33,824 nucleotides of DNA. Origin: Prevotella sp. (lineage in GTDB: Bacteria > Bacteroidota > Bacteroidia > Bacteroidales > Bacteroidaceae). This document shows, piece by piece, positions 1-7,574 of the stretch. Every line of letters begins with the position of its first letter. Positions within the stretch are counted from its first letter, which is position 1. The notes under the pieces are model-generated. The model made no database searches. It had not been told where the DNA came from and saw only the letters and a program-made list of their open reading frames with translations. Position numbers and translations under genes: made by a program. The stretch is from assembly GCA_024680755.1 (NCBI GenBank), contig JAILBT010000036.1, forward strand, positions 1 through 33,824, given 5' to 3'.

Positions 1-1357
1 AGGCGGCGGGTTTACCATCGAAGCCGAAGAACTGGAACGCCTCCCCTTGCCCCTCGGCCCAGGTGAAGAAGTTGCCCGACCCCTTGTTGATGAGGAACGA
101 GCCAACGCCGCCGGCCATCGAGCCGATGCCGGTGATGGTGCCGATGGTCGATTTGGGGAACATGTCGCCTATGGTAGAGAAAAGGTTGGCCGACCATGCC
201 TGATGTCCGGCTCCAAGCAGGCCTATCAGTATGGCGGGCCACCAGGCGCTGTAGGCTCCCAGCGGCTGTGCCAGCAGGCCCAGCAGGGGGAAGAAGGCGA
301 AGATGAGCATGGCGCGCATACGGCCCAGGTAGGGGTTCATGCCGCGTGTCTCGACGAAATACTTGGGCAGGTAGCCGCCGCCGATAGAGAGGACTGTCAC
401 GATGGCATAGAGCGTGAAGATGAGGGCAATGCCCATGCCCGAGTCGCTCGTGTAGCCATACTGGTCGCTGAAGTAGGCGGGGGCCCAGAACAGGAAGAAC
501 CACCACACGCCGTCGGTCATAAACTTGCCCACGATGAACGACCACGTCTGCTTGTAGCCGAAGCACTGCCAGAAGGGTATCGTCTTCTCTTCCTTGGGCT
601 GTTGCTTGTTCTGCACGTCGGCTAGGTCGTTGTCTTGTTCGATGTAGTTGAGCTCGGCCTGATCGACAAACTTGCTCTTGTGTGGCTTCTCGTAGAGCCA
701 CATCCACAGGCCCATCCACACATAGCCCAGCACGCCGATGACGATGAACGCCATCTCCCAGCCCCAGGCGCGTGCCAGCAGGGGTATGGTGGCGGGGGCG
801 GCCAGGGCGCCCACCGAGGCGCCGCTGTTGAAGATGGAGGTTGCCAGGGCGCGGTCTTTCTTGGGGAAATACTCGGCCGTGACCTTGATGGCGGCGGGGA
901 AGTTGCCGGCCTCGCCCAGCGCCAGTATCATGCGGCACGAGAGGAAGAGATAGACCGATACGGTGGCTATCGCAACGGCGGCGTCGCTGCCTGCCTGCAC
1001 CAGGCGTAGGGCCTCTATCGAGTCGTAGCCCTCGATGGTCATCGCGGCCCAGCCGCAGCCGGCGTGAAGCACGGCACCCGTGGACCAGACGAAGATGGCG
1101 ATGAGGTAGCCTTTCTTCGTGCCCATCCAGTCGATAAACTTGCCGGCGAAGAGGTTGGCTATGGCATAGAAGATGGAGAACCAGCCGGTGATGGTGCCGT
1201 AGTCGGCATCGCTCCAGTGGAACTCGGGGGCGATAAAGTCTTTCCACGTCAGGCTGAGCACCTGACGGTCCATGTAGTTGACGGTGGTCGCAAGGAAAAG
1301 CAACGCACAGATGACCCAGCGGAAATTGGACATCTTTATTGTTTGTATCGGAGCCAT
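1..1357 (-). CDS. exuT: ExuT-like MFS hexuronate transporter (partial, 3' end outside window)
   Basis: Inner-membrane major facilitator protein of the anion:cation symporter (ACS) family, expected to import glucuronate or galacturonate with protons. The frame opens at an ATG at 1357 (MAPIQTIKMSNFRW) and stays open for 452 codons to position 2 without a stop, so the gene leaves the window. A second in-frame ATG at 1333 is also possible. The first membrane segment carries NYMDRQVLSL, close to the family motif after TM1, and the GEAGNFPAAIKV stretch matches the ACS signature region. Many hydrophobic segments follow, with a charged central loop (EKPHKSKFVDQAE). The end reached is close to the usual family length, so only a few dozen residues are probably missing. 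It lies downstream of kduI and GH43 in the same orientation, which supports uronate transport. The exact substrate cannot be read from the sequence. Confidence 0.85.
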   Translation of the reverse strand, partial: MAPIQTIKMSNFRWVICALLFLATTVNYMDRQVLSLTWKDFIAPEFHWSDADYGTITGWFSIFYAIANLFAGKFIDWMGTKKGYLIAIFVWSTGAVLHAGCGWAAMTIEGYDSIEALRLVQAGSDAAVAIATVSVYLFLSCRMILALGEAGNFPAAIKVTAEYFPKKDRALATSIFNSGASVGALAAPATIPLLARAWGWEMAFIVIGVLGYVWMGLWMWLYEKPHKSKFVDQAELNYIEQDNDLADVQNKQQPKEEKTIPFWQCFGYKQTWSFIVGKFMTDGVWWFFLFWAPAYFSDQYGYTSDSGMGIALIFTLYAIVTVLSIGGGYLPKYFVETRGMNPYLGRMRAMLIFAFFPLLGLLAQPLGAYSAWWPAILIGLLGAGHQAWSANLFSTIGDMFPKSTIGTITGIGSMAGGVGSFLINKGSGNFFTWAEGQGEAFQFFGFDGKPAA

Positions 1358-1376
1358 GAGATGTTAATTATTTGGT

Positions 1377-1411
1377 TGAGAGATGAGAGGTGAGAGTTGA
1401 GAGATGAGAGC
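1377..1411. repeat. Heptamer tandem repeat TGAGAGN, 5 copies
   Basis: Five consecutive 7-bp units (TGAGAGA, TGAGAGG, TGAGAGT, TGAGAGA, TGAGAGC) in the spacer between kduI and the MFS gene. The same TGAGAG core returns at 13590-13617 and, on the minus strand, at 10808-10859. Confidence 0.9.
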
Positions 1412-1478
1412 TATGTCAAGCTGTACGCATGGCATGTCTTTGACAAGCTGTGGCTCTCTGTTCTCAACGCTACGTTTT

Positions 1479-2450
1479 TCAGCGCAGCTTGTTGACGGGT
1501 ATCTCGTCTTTGTCGTTGTAGTAGAGGTTCTCGCCTGCCATGCCCCAGATGAAGGTGTAGTAGTAGGTGCCGGCAGCGGCGTGTATGCTCCACTCGGGCG
1601 ACATGATGGCTTGCTCGTTGTGCAGCCACACCACGCGGCTCTCTTGCGGCTCGCCCATGATGTGGGCAATGGTCTGCTTTTCGGGCAGGTTGAAATAGTA
1701 GTAGGCCTCTATGCGGCGTCCGTGGGTGTGTGGGGGCATGGTGTTCCATGCAGCGCCGGGGTTTAGCTGTGTCAGTCCGAGTTGCAGCTGGCAGGGCCCC
1801 TCCTCCAGGACGTCGTTGACGATGAGCTTATATACTGTGCGGTTGTTACACTCTTCCTGTGTGCCCACGGGCCCCCATACGGCGGCCTTGAGCGAGCCCT
1901 TGCGTCCGTCGAGCGTTATCCACTGTGTCTTATAGTGCTGGTGGGCGGTGGCAGAGTTGAGGTAGAATTTTGCGGGCTTCTGCGGGTCCTTTGAGCGGAA
2001 CTCCACCACCTTGTTCACGTCTTTGCCCTCCTTGATATGTCCGCGTCCGATGTAAAGAGCCTCCTTGGGCGAGAGTGCATATTCCTTGCCATCCACAATG
2101 ACCACGCCGTCGCCCTCGCCGCAGTTGACGACGCCCAGTTCGCGGTTGTAGAGGAAGTATTTCTCCTTGATGGTCTTGTCAACGTCGAGACCCAGCTCGA
2201 GGAAGTTCTCCAGTCGCAGCGTCTTGCTGACGGGCATGGCACCGCCGAAGATGAAGCGGTCGTAGTGGGAGTAGGTGAGGTGGATCTTGTCGGCCTCCAT
2301 CACTTTCTCCATCACGAAGCGTTCGCGCAGGGTGCGGGTGTCATAGTGTTTCACGTCGTCGGGGTGGCAGGCCGTCTGGAACTTCACGTCCTGCTGGGCC
2401 TGCATGCTCATAGCGCCGATGAGCATAGCGGCTGTAATCAGTGTTTTCAT
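1479..2450 (-). CDS. kduI: 5-keto-4-deoxyuronate isomerase (KduI) with an N-terminal signal peptide
   Basis: Isomerises 5-keto-4-deoxyuronate, the product of pectin lyases plus unsaturated uronyl hydrolases, to 3-deoxy-D-glycero-2,5-hexodiulosonate. The 323-residue protein aligns along its length with Kdu[15 protein letters not shown] near 60-73, the NRELGVVN segment at 102-109, and the metal site with HTH at 241-243, E248 and H290, the expected zinc ligands. It is longer than the roughly 278-residue E. coli enzyme because of an N-terminal leader: K2, a hydrophobic stretch to M16, then MQA followed by QQ as a plausible signal peptidase I site. Family members are normally cytosolic, so a periplasmic location is predicted here but unproven. 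The in-frame methionines at 47 and 51 come too late to replace the start. It sits between GH43 and the uronate transporter. Confidence 0.93.
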   Translation of the reverse strand: MKTLITAAMLIGAMSMQAQQDVKFQTACHPDDVKHYDTRTLRERFVMEKVMEADKIHLTYSHYDRFIFGGAMPVSKTLRLENFLELGLDVDKTIKEKYFLYNRELGVVNCGEGDGVVIVDGKEYALSPKEALYIGRGHIKEGKDVNKVVEFRSKDPQKPAKFYLNSATAHQHYKTQWITLDGRKGSLKAAVWGPVGTQEECNNRTVYKLIVNDVLEEGPCQLQLGLTQLNPGAAWNTMPPHTHGRRIEAYYYFNLPEKQTIAHIMGEPQESRVVWLHNEQAIMSPEWSIHAAAGTYYYTFIWGMAGENLYYNDKDEIPVNKLR

Positions 2451-2513
2451 CGTTGTGTTTATGGCTTTTTTGAATTAAAAATTAAGCGTTAAGAGCTCTT
2501 CGACAAGCGAAGC

Positions 2514-2535
2514 GCGTAGCGAATGTTGGCTACGC
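2514..2535. other. Small hairpin in the kduI leader
   Basis: GCGTAGC (2514-2520) and GCTACGC (2529-2535) form a perfect 7-bp stem with an 8-nt loop. There is no T-run on either side, so a terminator role is not supported. It lies about 65 bp upstream of the kduI start, in the leader if transcription comes from the GH43 side. Confidence 0.5.
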
Positions 2536-2561
2536 CAATCTAGATTTCAAAATTAGGAATT

Positions 2562-2729
2562 TGAGTATCTGAGTTTCTGAGTATCTGAGTATCTGAGTTT
2601 CTGAGTTTTTGAGTTTTTGAGTTTTTGAGTTTTTGAGTTTCTGAGTTTTTGAGTTCCTGAGTTTTTGAGTTTCTGAGTTTCTGAGTTTCTGAGTTTCTGA
2701 GTTTTTGAGTTTCTGAGTTTCTGAGTTTC
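2562..2729. repeat. Octamer tandem repeat TGAGTTTY, 21 copies
   Basis: Twenty-one head-to-tail 8-bp units. Most are TGAGTTTC or TGAGTTTT; the variants are TGAGTATC (near the left end) and TGAGTTCC. There are no indels, so the period is exact over 168 bp. On the transcribed (minus-gene) strand it reads as a purine/A-C-rich RNA without evident pairing. Confidence 0.97.
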
Positions 2730-2842
2730 TGCTTAATTCGCAGCGCATATGTTCATTTGTGTAATTCGTGAAATTAGTCTTAATTCGTTGTTCTTAAAAG
2801 CTTTTAGAGGGTGGGAAACTTGAGTTAGGAATTTTATCTAAT

Positions 2843-2994
2843 TGTCTATCTGTCTAATTGTCAAATTGTCTAAATGTCTATCTGTCTAAATGTCTAATTG
2901 TCTATCTGCCTAAATGTCTATCTGTCTAAATGTCTATCTGTCTAAATGTCTAATTGTCTATCTGTCTAAATGTCTAATTGTCTATCTGTCTAAC
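2843..2994. repeat. Octamer tandem repeat TGTCTAWM, 19 copies, overlapping the GH43 3' end
   Basis: Nineteen exact-period 8-bp units, mixing TGTCTATC, TGTCTAAA and TGTCTAAT, with single variants TGTCAAAT and TGCCTAAA. TATC and AAA types often alternate, giving a partial 16-bp higher-order period. The array continues into the coding strand: the GH43 stop (2974-2976) and its last residues VRQIDN are made of repeat units. Confidence 0.97.
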
Positions 2995-5820
2995 CACGAC
3001 TTTGCGCCCGCCTTGTATATACAGTCCTCTCTTCAGCTGGCTCTCGTTCATCTTGCGTCCGCCGAGGTCGTATGTGCCACTGTTGCGGCGCGTGTCGGCA
3101 GCCGGCTTCACGTCTTGTATGCCTGTGCTGATGGCGCTGTAGTCTGTCACGCGGTTGGTCATCTGGTACAGTCCGCGCAGCTCTGCTGCCGTCAGTGCGC
3201 GGCTGTGCAGCGTCACGTCGTCGAAGCTGGCGGCAGGCGAGCCCCAGAACGAGCCGTTGCCCAGGAAGATATCGGGTGTGGCGGCCAGCAGGTCGAGTAT
3301 ATACTGGTAGTTGAAGCCTGTGGCTGTGGTGACGGCTGTGCCGTCCATCTCGCCGTTGTATTTGTTTGCGCCCTTTGCCGTGCCGTCAACGTATATGGTG
3401 AGGCTCGTGGGCTTGATGACGACGGCCAGATGGTGCCAGCGTCCCACGCCCAGCTCGCTCGTTGTGACCTGTGTGGGGTGGTTGATGTCGAGCCAGTGTC
3501 CGGCACCGTCGTTGAAGCCGGCATAGATGTTGCCTGTCAGGTAGAAGCGTGCGTCGCCGTTCTTGCAGCCGAACAGTGCGTCCCACAGGTTAGCGTCGCT
3601 GCGTCTGACGTAGAAGGCTATCGTTGCGCCCTGGCTCAGGTCTTTGCCCTGCAGGGGGTTGGGCATGCTGACCCAGCTCTCCCTGCCGTTGGCCCCGGCG
3701 CTGAGGTTCACCACACGCCCGTTGCGCAGCTCGTCGCCGGCCGTCAGGGTGGGCAGTGTGCCGCTGCCGTTGCGACCCGTCTGTGCTGTCTGTTGCGGAG
3801 CTGTGGTGTTGACCAGCGGGTCGGTGTCGAAGCCGTAGTGGGCCTGCAGGTCGGTCAGCCAGTCGGCCTGTGTGGCAGCGTTGGCTTCGCACATGGCGTT
3901 GACCTTATACGAGTGGGTCCAGTAGTAGTTGCAGTTGCTCAGGCGCGCGTCAAGCGTCACGAGTGTGTCGTGGTCAAAGGCTTTCGGATTATAGCGACCG
4001 TAGTCGGAGAGAACCTCGGGCACGGAGCTGGTCCACTGTGTGTTAATGTCGCTGCTGACGGCTATGCTGTGCAGGTCGATGTTGCTGTTCACGCGCTGAT
4101 AGTTGGTGAAGGGCAGCTTCTGGTTGTTCAGCTGGTAGGCCAGGGCATACTTCGGGTGCAGCTTGTATCCCCAGACGTTCAGTCCGGCCGAGCTGCAGGC
4201 GGTGAAGGCTATGGCGTGCATCGACTGATGGTCCATCACCTCCTCGTAGATGACACCATGATAGACGGCACCGCTCAGGCTGAGCGTGATATACGATGTG
4301 CCCTCGGTCAGCGTCCATGTGCCGGTGCGCGCGCCCGTCACCTTACCGTCGGCCGTGAGGGTGAGGCTGGTCGGGGACACCATCTCCTGGTTGGCGCAGT
4401 CCATGCTGTACTTGTGCAGCATGAACTGGTAGTCGCCGGCAATCTCCTCGGCCGTCAGCAGCTGTTCGGAGGCGATGATGCTGTCTGTTATGCTCTCGCC
4501 ATTATATTCGAAGGGCGAGGCCACCAGCCAGCCGTTCTTGTTCTGGAACAGCTGGTGAACGCGCACCTCATGTCCCTCGAAGTCCATGTTGTCTGACGGG
4601 AAGCGGGTGTGATAGACCAGATAGGTTCGTCCGTCGTCGGCAGCCAGCACCGAGTTGTGGCCCTGCGACAGCTCGCCGCCCGTCATGTAGCCCCACTCCT
4701 TGTATGCGCCCATGATCTTCATGCCGCGCGTGTCGGGGTTCAGGCCATAGTTGCGGGCATAGCCGCTGTATATGGCCGAGCGGTTCTGGCCGTCCATGTA
4801 GGGCCCGTTGGGGTTCGGCGAGCGGAACACACGCATCTCGTAGCCGCCGGTGCAACTGAAGCCGCCGTTGCTCATGAAGAGATAGTAGTAGTTGCCCACA
4901 CGCTCGATATACGAGCCCTCGCCTGAGACGTAGTGGCCGCCGGCAATCTTCTTGCCGAAGTAAGGGTCTTGCGTGATGTCGTCGCCCGAGCCCTGCAGCG
5001 CATAGCTCACGTTGTAGTCGCGCAGTCCGGTCTGCTCGTCCAGCTCAAGCATCCAGATGCCTCCCGACCATGAGCCATAGCTGAGCCACAGCCGTCCGTC
5101 GGCATCATAGAACACGCAGGGGTCGATGTTGTTAGGCCAGCGGTTGCCGTAGTTGCCCGATGGGGTGTAGCGGGCCGGCAGGCTTGTCACACTGCTGCCC
5201 AGCACCAGTGGCACGTCGGTGGCCCGCCACGAGTGCTGTCCGTTGTCGAAACCGCTCACTACCACCGGCCCCTGATAGAGGAAGGGCCCCGTGGGTGTGT
5301 TGCCTGTCAGCAGCACTATGCTCGAGTGCCAGGCGTTGCCGTTGATGCTCAGGTAGAGACACCATTTCTGCATCGTGGGGTTCCAGACGATGTCTGGTGC
5401 CCACATGTTGCCATCGACGCTGTATGCGTTGTCGCCGCGCGCCGACCATTCCATCGCGTTGAAGGCGGGGAAGTCCACCTCCTGTCCGCCTATGTTTACT
5501 TTTGTCACGGCGGGTGTGACAAAGGCTTCGGCGTTGGCGCAGTTGTTTTTTGTCTCGGTGCGCCATGTGGGTGCGCTCCAGCTCCAGTTCATCAGGTCGC
5601 GTGTGTAGGCACCGGCCTTATGCGAGCCTACTATGTAGTAGCGCTTGTCGCTCGGATTATAGACTATTGACGGGTCGTGTATGCTGGCGCGGTTCTTGGT
5701 GGTGGTTTTATACAGGTTCTTGGCTTCGGCTGTGGTCAGCTCCACGTCGTCTGCCAGCGCGTGGGCGGCACTACAGAGAGCACCGGCTGTAAGCAGCAGT
5801 GCAATATAGGCGTGTTTCAT
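2974..5820 (-). CDS. Secreted GH43 endo-arabinanase with LamG-like domain and C-terminal sorting-type tail
   Basis: Predicted extracellular or surface alpha-1,5-L-arabinan hydrolase, 948 residues. An N-terminal signal peptide (about 1-23, ending AHALA) precedes a five-bladed GH43 catalytic domain. The expected acidic triad is visible: D49 in HDPSIV, D233 in NNIDPCVF and E301 in SGEGSYI. GNMWAPDIVW (about 138-146) and YGSWSGGIW (about 248-256) fit the arabinanase subgroup. Residues of about 455-560 resemble the C-terminal domain found after many endo-arabinanases. A concanavalin/LamG-like domain follows at about 700-905 (WVSMPNPLQG, WHHLAVV, IYVDGT). The last 35 residues (YDLGGRKM, RGLYIQGGRKVVV) look like a type-A T9SS sorting tail. 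The final codons lie inside an octamer repeat. Neighbours kduI and exuT fit pectin side-chain degradation. Arabinan specificity is inferred from motifs only. Confidence 0.88.
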   Translation of the reverse strand: MKHAYIALLLTAGALCSAAHALADDVELTTAEAKNLYKTTTKNRASIHDPSIVYNPSDKRYYIVGSHKAGAYTRDLMNWSWSAPTWRTETKNNCANAEAFVTPAVTKVNIGGQEVDFPAFNAMEWSARGDNAYSVDGNMWAPDIVWNPTMQKWCLYLSINGNAWHSSIVLLTGNTPTGPFLYQGPVVVSGFDNGQHSWRATDVPLVLGSSVTSLPARYTPSGNYGNRWPNNIDPCVFYDADGRLWLSYGSWSGGIWMLELDEQTGLRDYNVSYALQGSGDDITQDPYFGKKIAGGHYVSGEGSYIERVGNYYYLFMSNGGFSCTGGYEMRVFRSPNPNGPYMDGQNRSAIYSGYARNYGLNPDTRGMKIMGAYKEWGYMTGGELSQGHNSVLAADDGRTYLVYHTRFPSDNMDFEGHEVRVHQLFQNKNGWLVASPFEYNGESITDSIIASEQLLTAEEIAGDYQFMLHKYSMDCANQEMVSPTSLTLTADGKVTGARTGTWTLTEGTSYITLSLSGAVYHGVIYEEVMDHQSMHAIAFTACSSAGLNVWGYKLHPKYALAYQLNNQKLPFTNYQRVNSNIDLHSIAVSSDINTQWTSSVPEVLSDYGRYNPKAFDHDTLVTLDARLSNCNYYWTHSYKVNAMCEANAATQADWLTDLQAHYGFDTDPLVNTTAPQQTAQTGRNGSGTLPTLTAGDELRNGRVVNLSAGANGRESWVSMPNPLQGKDLSQGATIAFYVRRSDANLWDALFGCKNGDARFYLTGNIYAGFNDGAGHWLDINHPTQVTTSELGVGRWHHLAVVIKPTSLTIYVDGTAKGANKYNGEMDGTAVTTATGFNYQYILDLLAATPDIFLGNGSFWGSPAASFDDVTLHSRALTAAELRGLYQMTNRVTDYSAISTGIQDVKPAADTRRNSGTYDLGGRKMNESQLKRGLYIQGGRKVVVRQIDN

Positions 5821-5826
5821 GGCTTA

Positions 5827-5952
5827 TTCAGATTATTCAGATTACTCAGATTACTCGGATTACTCAGATTGCTCAGATTGCTCAGATTACTCAGAGTATT
5901 CAGATTACTCAGATTATTCAGATTACTCAGATTACTCAGATTTCTCAGATTC
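5827..5952. repeat. Nonamer tandem repeat YTCAGATTA, 14 copies
   Basis: Fourteen exact 9-bp units, mostly TTCAGATTA or CTCAGATTA, with a few changes (CTCGGATTA, CTCAGATTG, CTCAGAGTA). They occupy almost the whole gap between the stop of the EIIC gene (5960) and the start of the GH43 gene (5820), leaving only a few bases on each side. Confidence 0.97.
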
Positions 5953-5959
5953 CTCATGA

Positions 5960-7330
5960 TTATTGAGCCTTCTGCCTCTCGTCTGCCACGATACGCCTTC
6001 GGTTCATGTACATCATGCCTACGGTGATGAGCGTGAGCACACCGGCCCCTACCCACTGCAGATTGTTGACGCACTTGTAGATCACCCAGCCGAAGAGACT
6101 TGAGGCAAAGTCGAGCGCGCCGGCCTGGAAGCCCTCAGGTATCTTGGCTGCGGGGTCGCTGGTCTGGGCATACACCGTCTGTGCGGCCTGGGAGAAAGCC
6201 GGTGCCATGTCGGTCACAAACCACAGGCCGATGCCCACGGCCACAAGGCCGATGATGATGGTCTTCACCACGTTGCCCTTGGTATATGGCAGCACCATGA
6301 CGAACACATAGAACATGCCGGCCAGTGAGGCCAGAGGCAGAAACTCGTTGCCGGGCAGCACCACGGCCAGCAGCAGGGCCAGCGGGATGAGTATGAGCGA
6401 GGCCACGAGCGTTGTGGGGTGGCCAATGACCAGGGCGGGCGACATGCCTATGTACACCTTGCGGCCGGCCCATTTGCGCTGCACCACCTCTTGCGTCTTC
6501 TCGGCTATGGGCTTCAGACCGTCGATGAAGAGCTTCGTGATACGCGGTATCAGCTCCATCACGGCACCCATCGTCACGCCGAGAAACAGCACCTTCTTGA
6601 TGTCCATCTGGGCCACGGCGCCTATCAGCGCACCCACGATGACACCCAGCACGATGGGCTCGCCCAGCACGCCGAACTTCTTCTTCAGACCCTCGGCATC
6701 GATGTCAAGGCGCGAGAAGCCGGGTATCCTGTCCAGCAGCCAGTTGATGACTATGGCAAAGGCGGTGAAGCTCTGGCAGAAAGGCTGGGGTATGGATATG
6801 CCGTCCATGTCGTCGTAGTAGCCCTGGAAGCGCTCGGCCGTCATGTCGGCCATGCACAGCGTGATGATGTAGCACACGATGGCGGCGAAATAGCCCCACG
6901 CCAGCGACTGATCCATGACGAAATAGGCCACGGCACCGATGAAGGCAAAGTGCCAGTAGTTCCAAAGGTCGATGTTCACCGTGCGCGTCGTCTTGGTGAT
7001 AAGCATCAGGAAGTTGACTCCCAGGCAGATGGGAATGATCAGCGCGCCCACCGCTGTGTTGTACGCCACGGCTGCTGCGGCGGGCCAGCCCATGTCGAAC
7101 ACGCCAAGCTGAAGGTCGTACAGTCGGGAGATCTCGCTCAACGGACCGCCAAAGTTGTTTGTCAGCAACGCTGTCACGATGCCCAAGCCCACAAAGCCCA
7201 CGCCTACATAGAGGCCCGACTTGAGCGACTTGCCGAATTTCAGACCTATGCATAGGCCGATGATGGTGAAGAGGATTGGCATCATGACGCTGGCTCCCAG
7301 CGATATGATGTAGCTGAATACTTGTTCCAT
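5960..7330 (-). CDS. Orphan PTS EIIC, galactitol (GatC/SgcC) type
   Basis: A 456-residue integral membrane protein of the galactitol-type PTS EIIC family. Strong features are the N-terminal MPILFTIIGLCIGLKFGKSL, the GWPAAAAVAYNTAVGALIIP segment, KWAGRKVYIGMSPALVIGHP and VLPGNEFLPLASL, with roughly a dozen hydrophobic segments and a short basic tail (MNRRRIVADERQ). Length matches E. coli GatC (about 450). In the PTS this subunit moves the sugar while soluble EIIA and EIIB phosphorylate it. No EIIA, EIIB, HPr or EI gene is present in the window, so it may act as a non-phosphorylating carrier or use partners encoded elsewhere (inference). It is followed by GH43, kduI and exuT in the same direction with no promoter seen in between, which suggests a uronate or pectin-derived substrate. 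Confidence 0.88.
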   Translation of the reverse strand: MEQVFSYIISLGASVMMPILFTIIGLCIGLKFGKSLKSGLYVGVGFVGLGIVTALLTNNFGGPLSEISRLYDLQLGVFDMGWPAAAAVAYNTAVGALIIPICLGVNFLMLITKTTRTVNIDLWNYWHFAFIGAVAYFVMDQSLAWGYFAAIVCYIITLCMADMTAERFQGYYDDMDGISIPQPFCQSFTAFAIVINWLLDRIPGFSRLDIDAEGLKKKFGVLGEPIVLGVIVGALIGAVAQMDIKKVLFLGVTMGAVMELIPRITKLFIDGLKPIAEKTQEVVQRKWAGRKVYIGMSPALVIGHPTTLVASLILIPLALLLAVVLPGNEFLPLASLAGMFYVFVMVLPYTKGNVVKTIIIGLVAVGIGLWFVTDMAPAFSQAAQTVYAQTSDPAAKIPEGFQAGALDFASSLFGWVIYKCVNNLQWVGAGVLTLITVGMMYMNRRRIVADERQKAQ

Positions 7331-7414
7331 AGATATTCTGTTAGGTTTGTGTGTTTATTGGTTTTCGTAAGGTCTCTGTCGCTGGGCTTTGGGCACAGCA
7401 AGCTTTTTCGCGCA

Positions 7415-7422
7415 CAAAAGTA
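7415..7422 (-). promoter_or_regulatory. Possible -7 element TACTTTTG before the EIIC gene
   Basis: On the minus strand TACTTTTG fits the Bacteroidetes -7 consensus TAnnTTTG, about 85 bp upstream of the EIIC start. No clear TTTG is found at the proper distance upstream, so the call is tentative. It would start the EIIC-GH43-kduI-exuT transcript. Confidence 0.4.
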
Positions 7423-7502
7423 CGAAAAAAAAGTGATACGCCATATTTTTTAGTGGAAAAAACTGAAAAAACTACCGTTGCCCGTTGGTTGGACAACGCG
7501 CA

Positions 7503-7535
7503 GAGGGCCTGCCGTGGCATTTGCGGCAGGCCCTC
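7503..7535. terminator. GC-rich hairpin after the SDR gene
   Basis: GAGGGCCTGCCG (7503-7514) and CGGCAGGCCCTC (7524-7535) make a perfect 12-bp stem with a 9-nt loop, 40 bp past the SDR stop in the leftward direction. It lacks a U-run on the leftward transcript, so it may be a weak terminator or an mRNA 3'-end stabiliser separating the SDR from the EIIC operon. Confidence 0.6.
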
Positions 7536-7574
7536 GGGGGGTGCAGATATGTTTTCTGTCAATATGTCGTCTTG

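Larger units (their letters stand above)
2451..2973. other. 523-bp repeat-filled spacer between kduI and the GH43 gene
   Basis: No gene is supported here. From left to right it holds a short A/T-rich leader for kduI (leftward), a hairpin at 2514-2535, a 21-copy octamer array (2562-2729), about 110 bp of AT-rich sequence without recognisable signals, and most of a second octamer array that starts at 2843 and runs into the 3' end of the GH43 gene. The open frame seen across the first array (2530-2748, minus) is a by-product of the 8-bp period. Confidence 0.85.

Noticed and set aside
12..1247. Long minus-strand open frame of 411 codons rich in Arg, His and Leu
   Set aside because: It is a frame shadow of the MFS transporter, which occupies another minus-strand frame from 1357 and shows real motifs. 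The composition (R/H/L-rich, no domain) is typical of shadow frames in GC-rich DNA.
2530..2748. Small protein made of SETQKLKN-like repeats
   Set aside because: A product of the 8-bp period (24 bp gives 8 codons) without start signals; no evidence of translation.
2914..4596. Plus-strand open frame of 560 codons opposite GH43
   Set aside because: It begins in the octamer array and runs antisense to a well supported GH43 gene; its protein is Val/Ala/Gly-rich without recognisable domains.
7503..7535. Riboswitch upstream of the EIIC gene
   Set aside because: Only a single perfect hairpin is visible; it lies upstream of the likely EIIC promoter and closer to the SDR stop, so a leader riboswitch is not supported.
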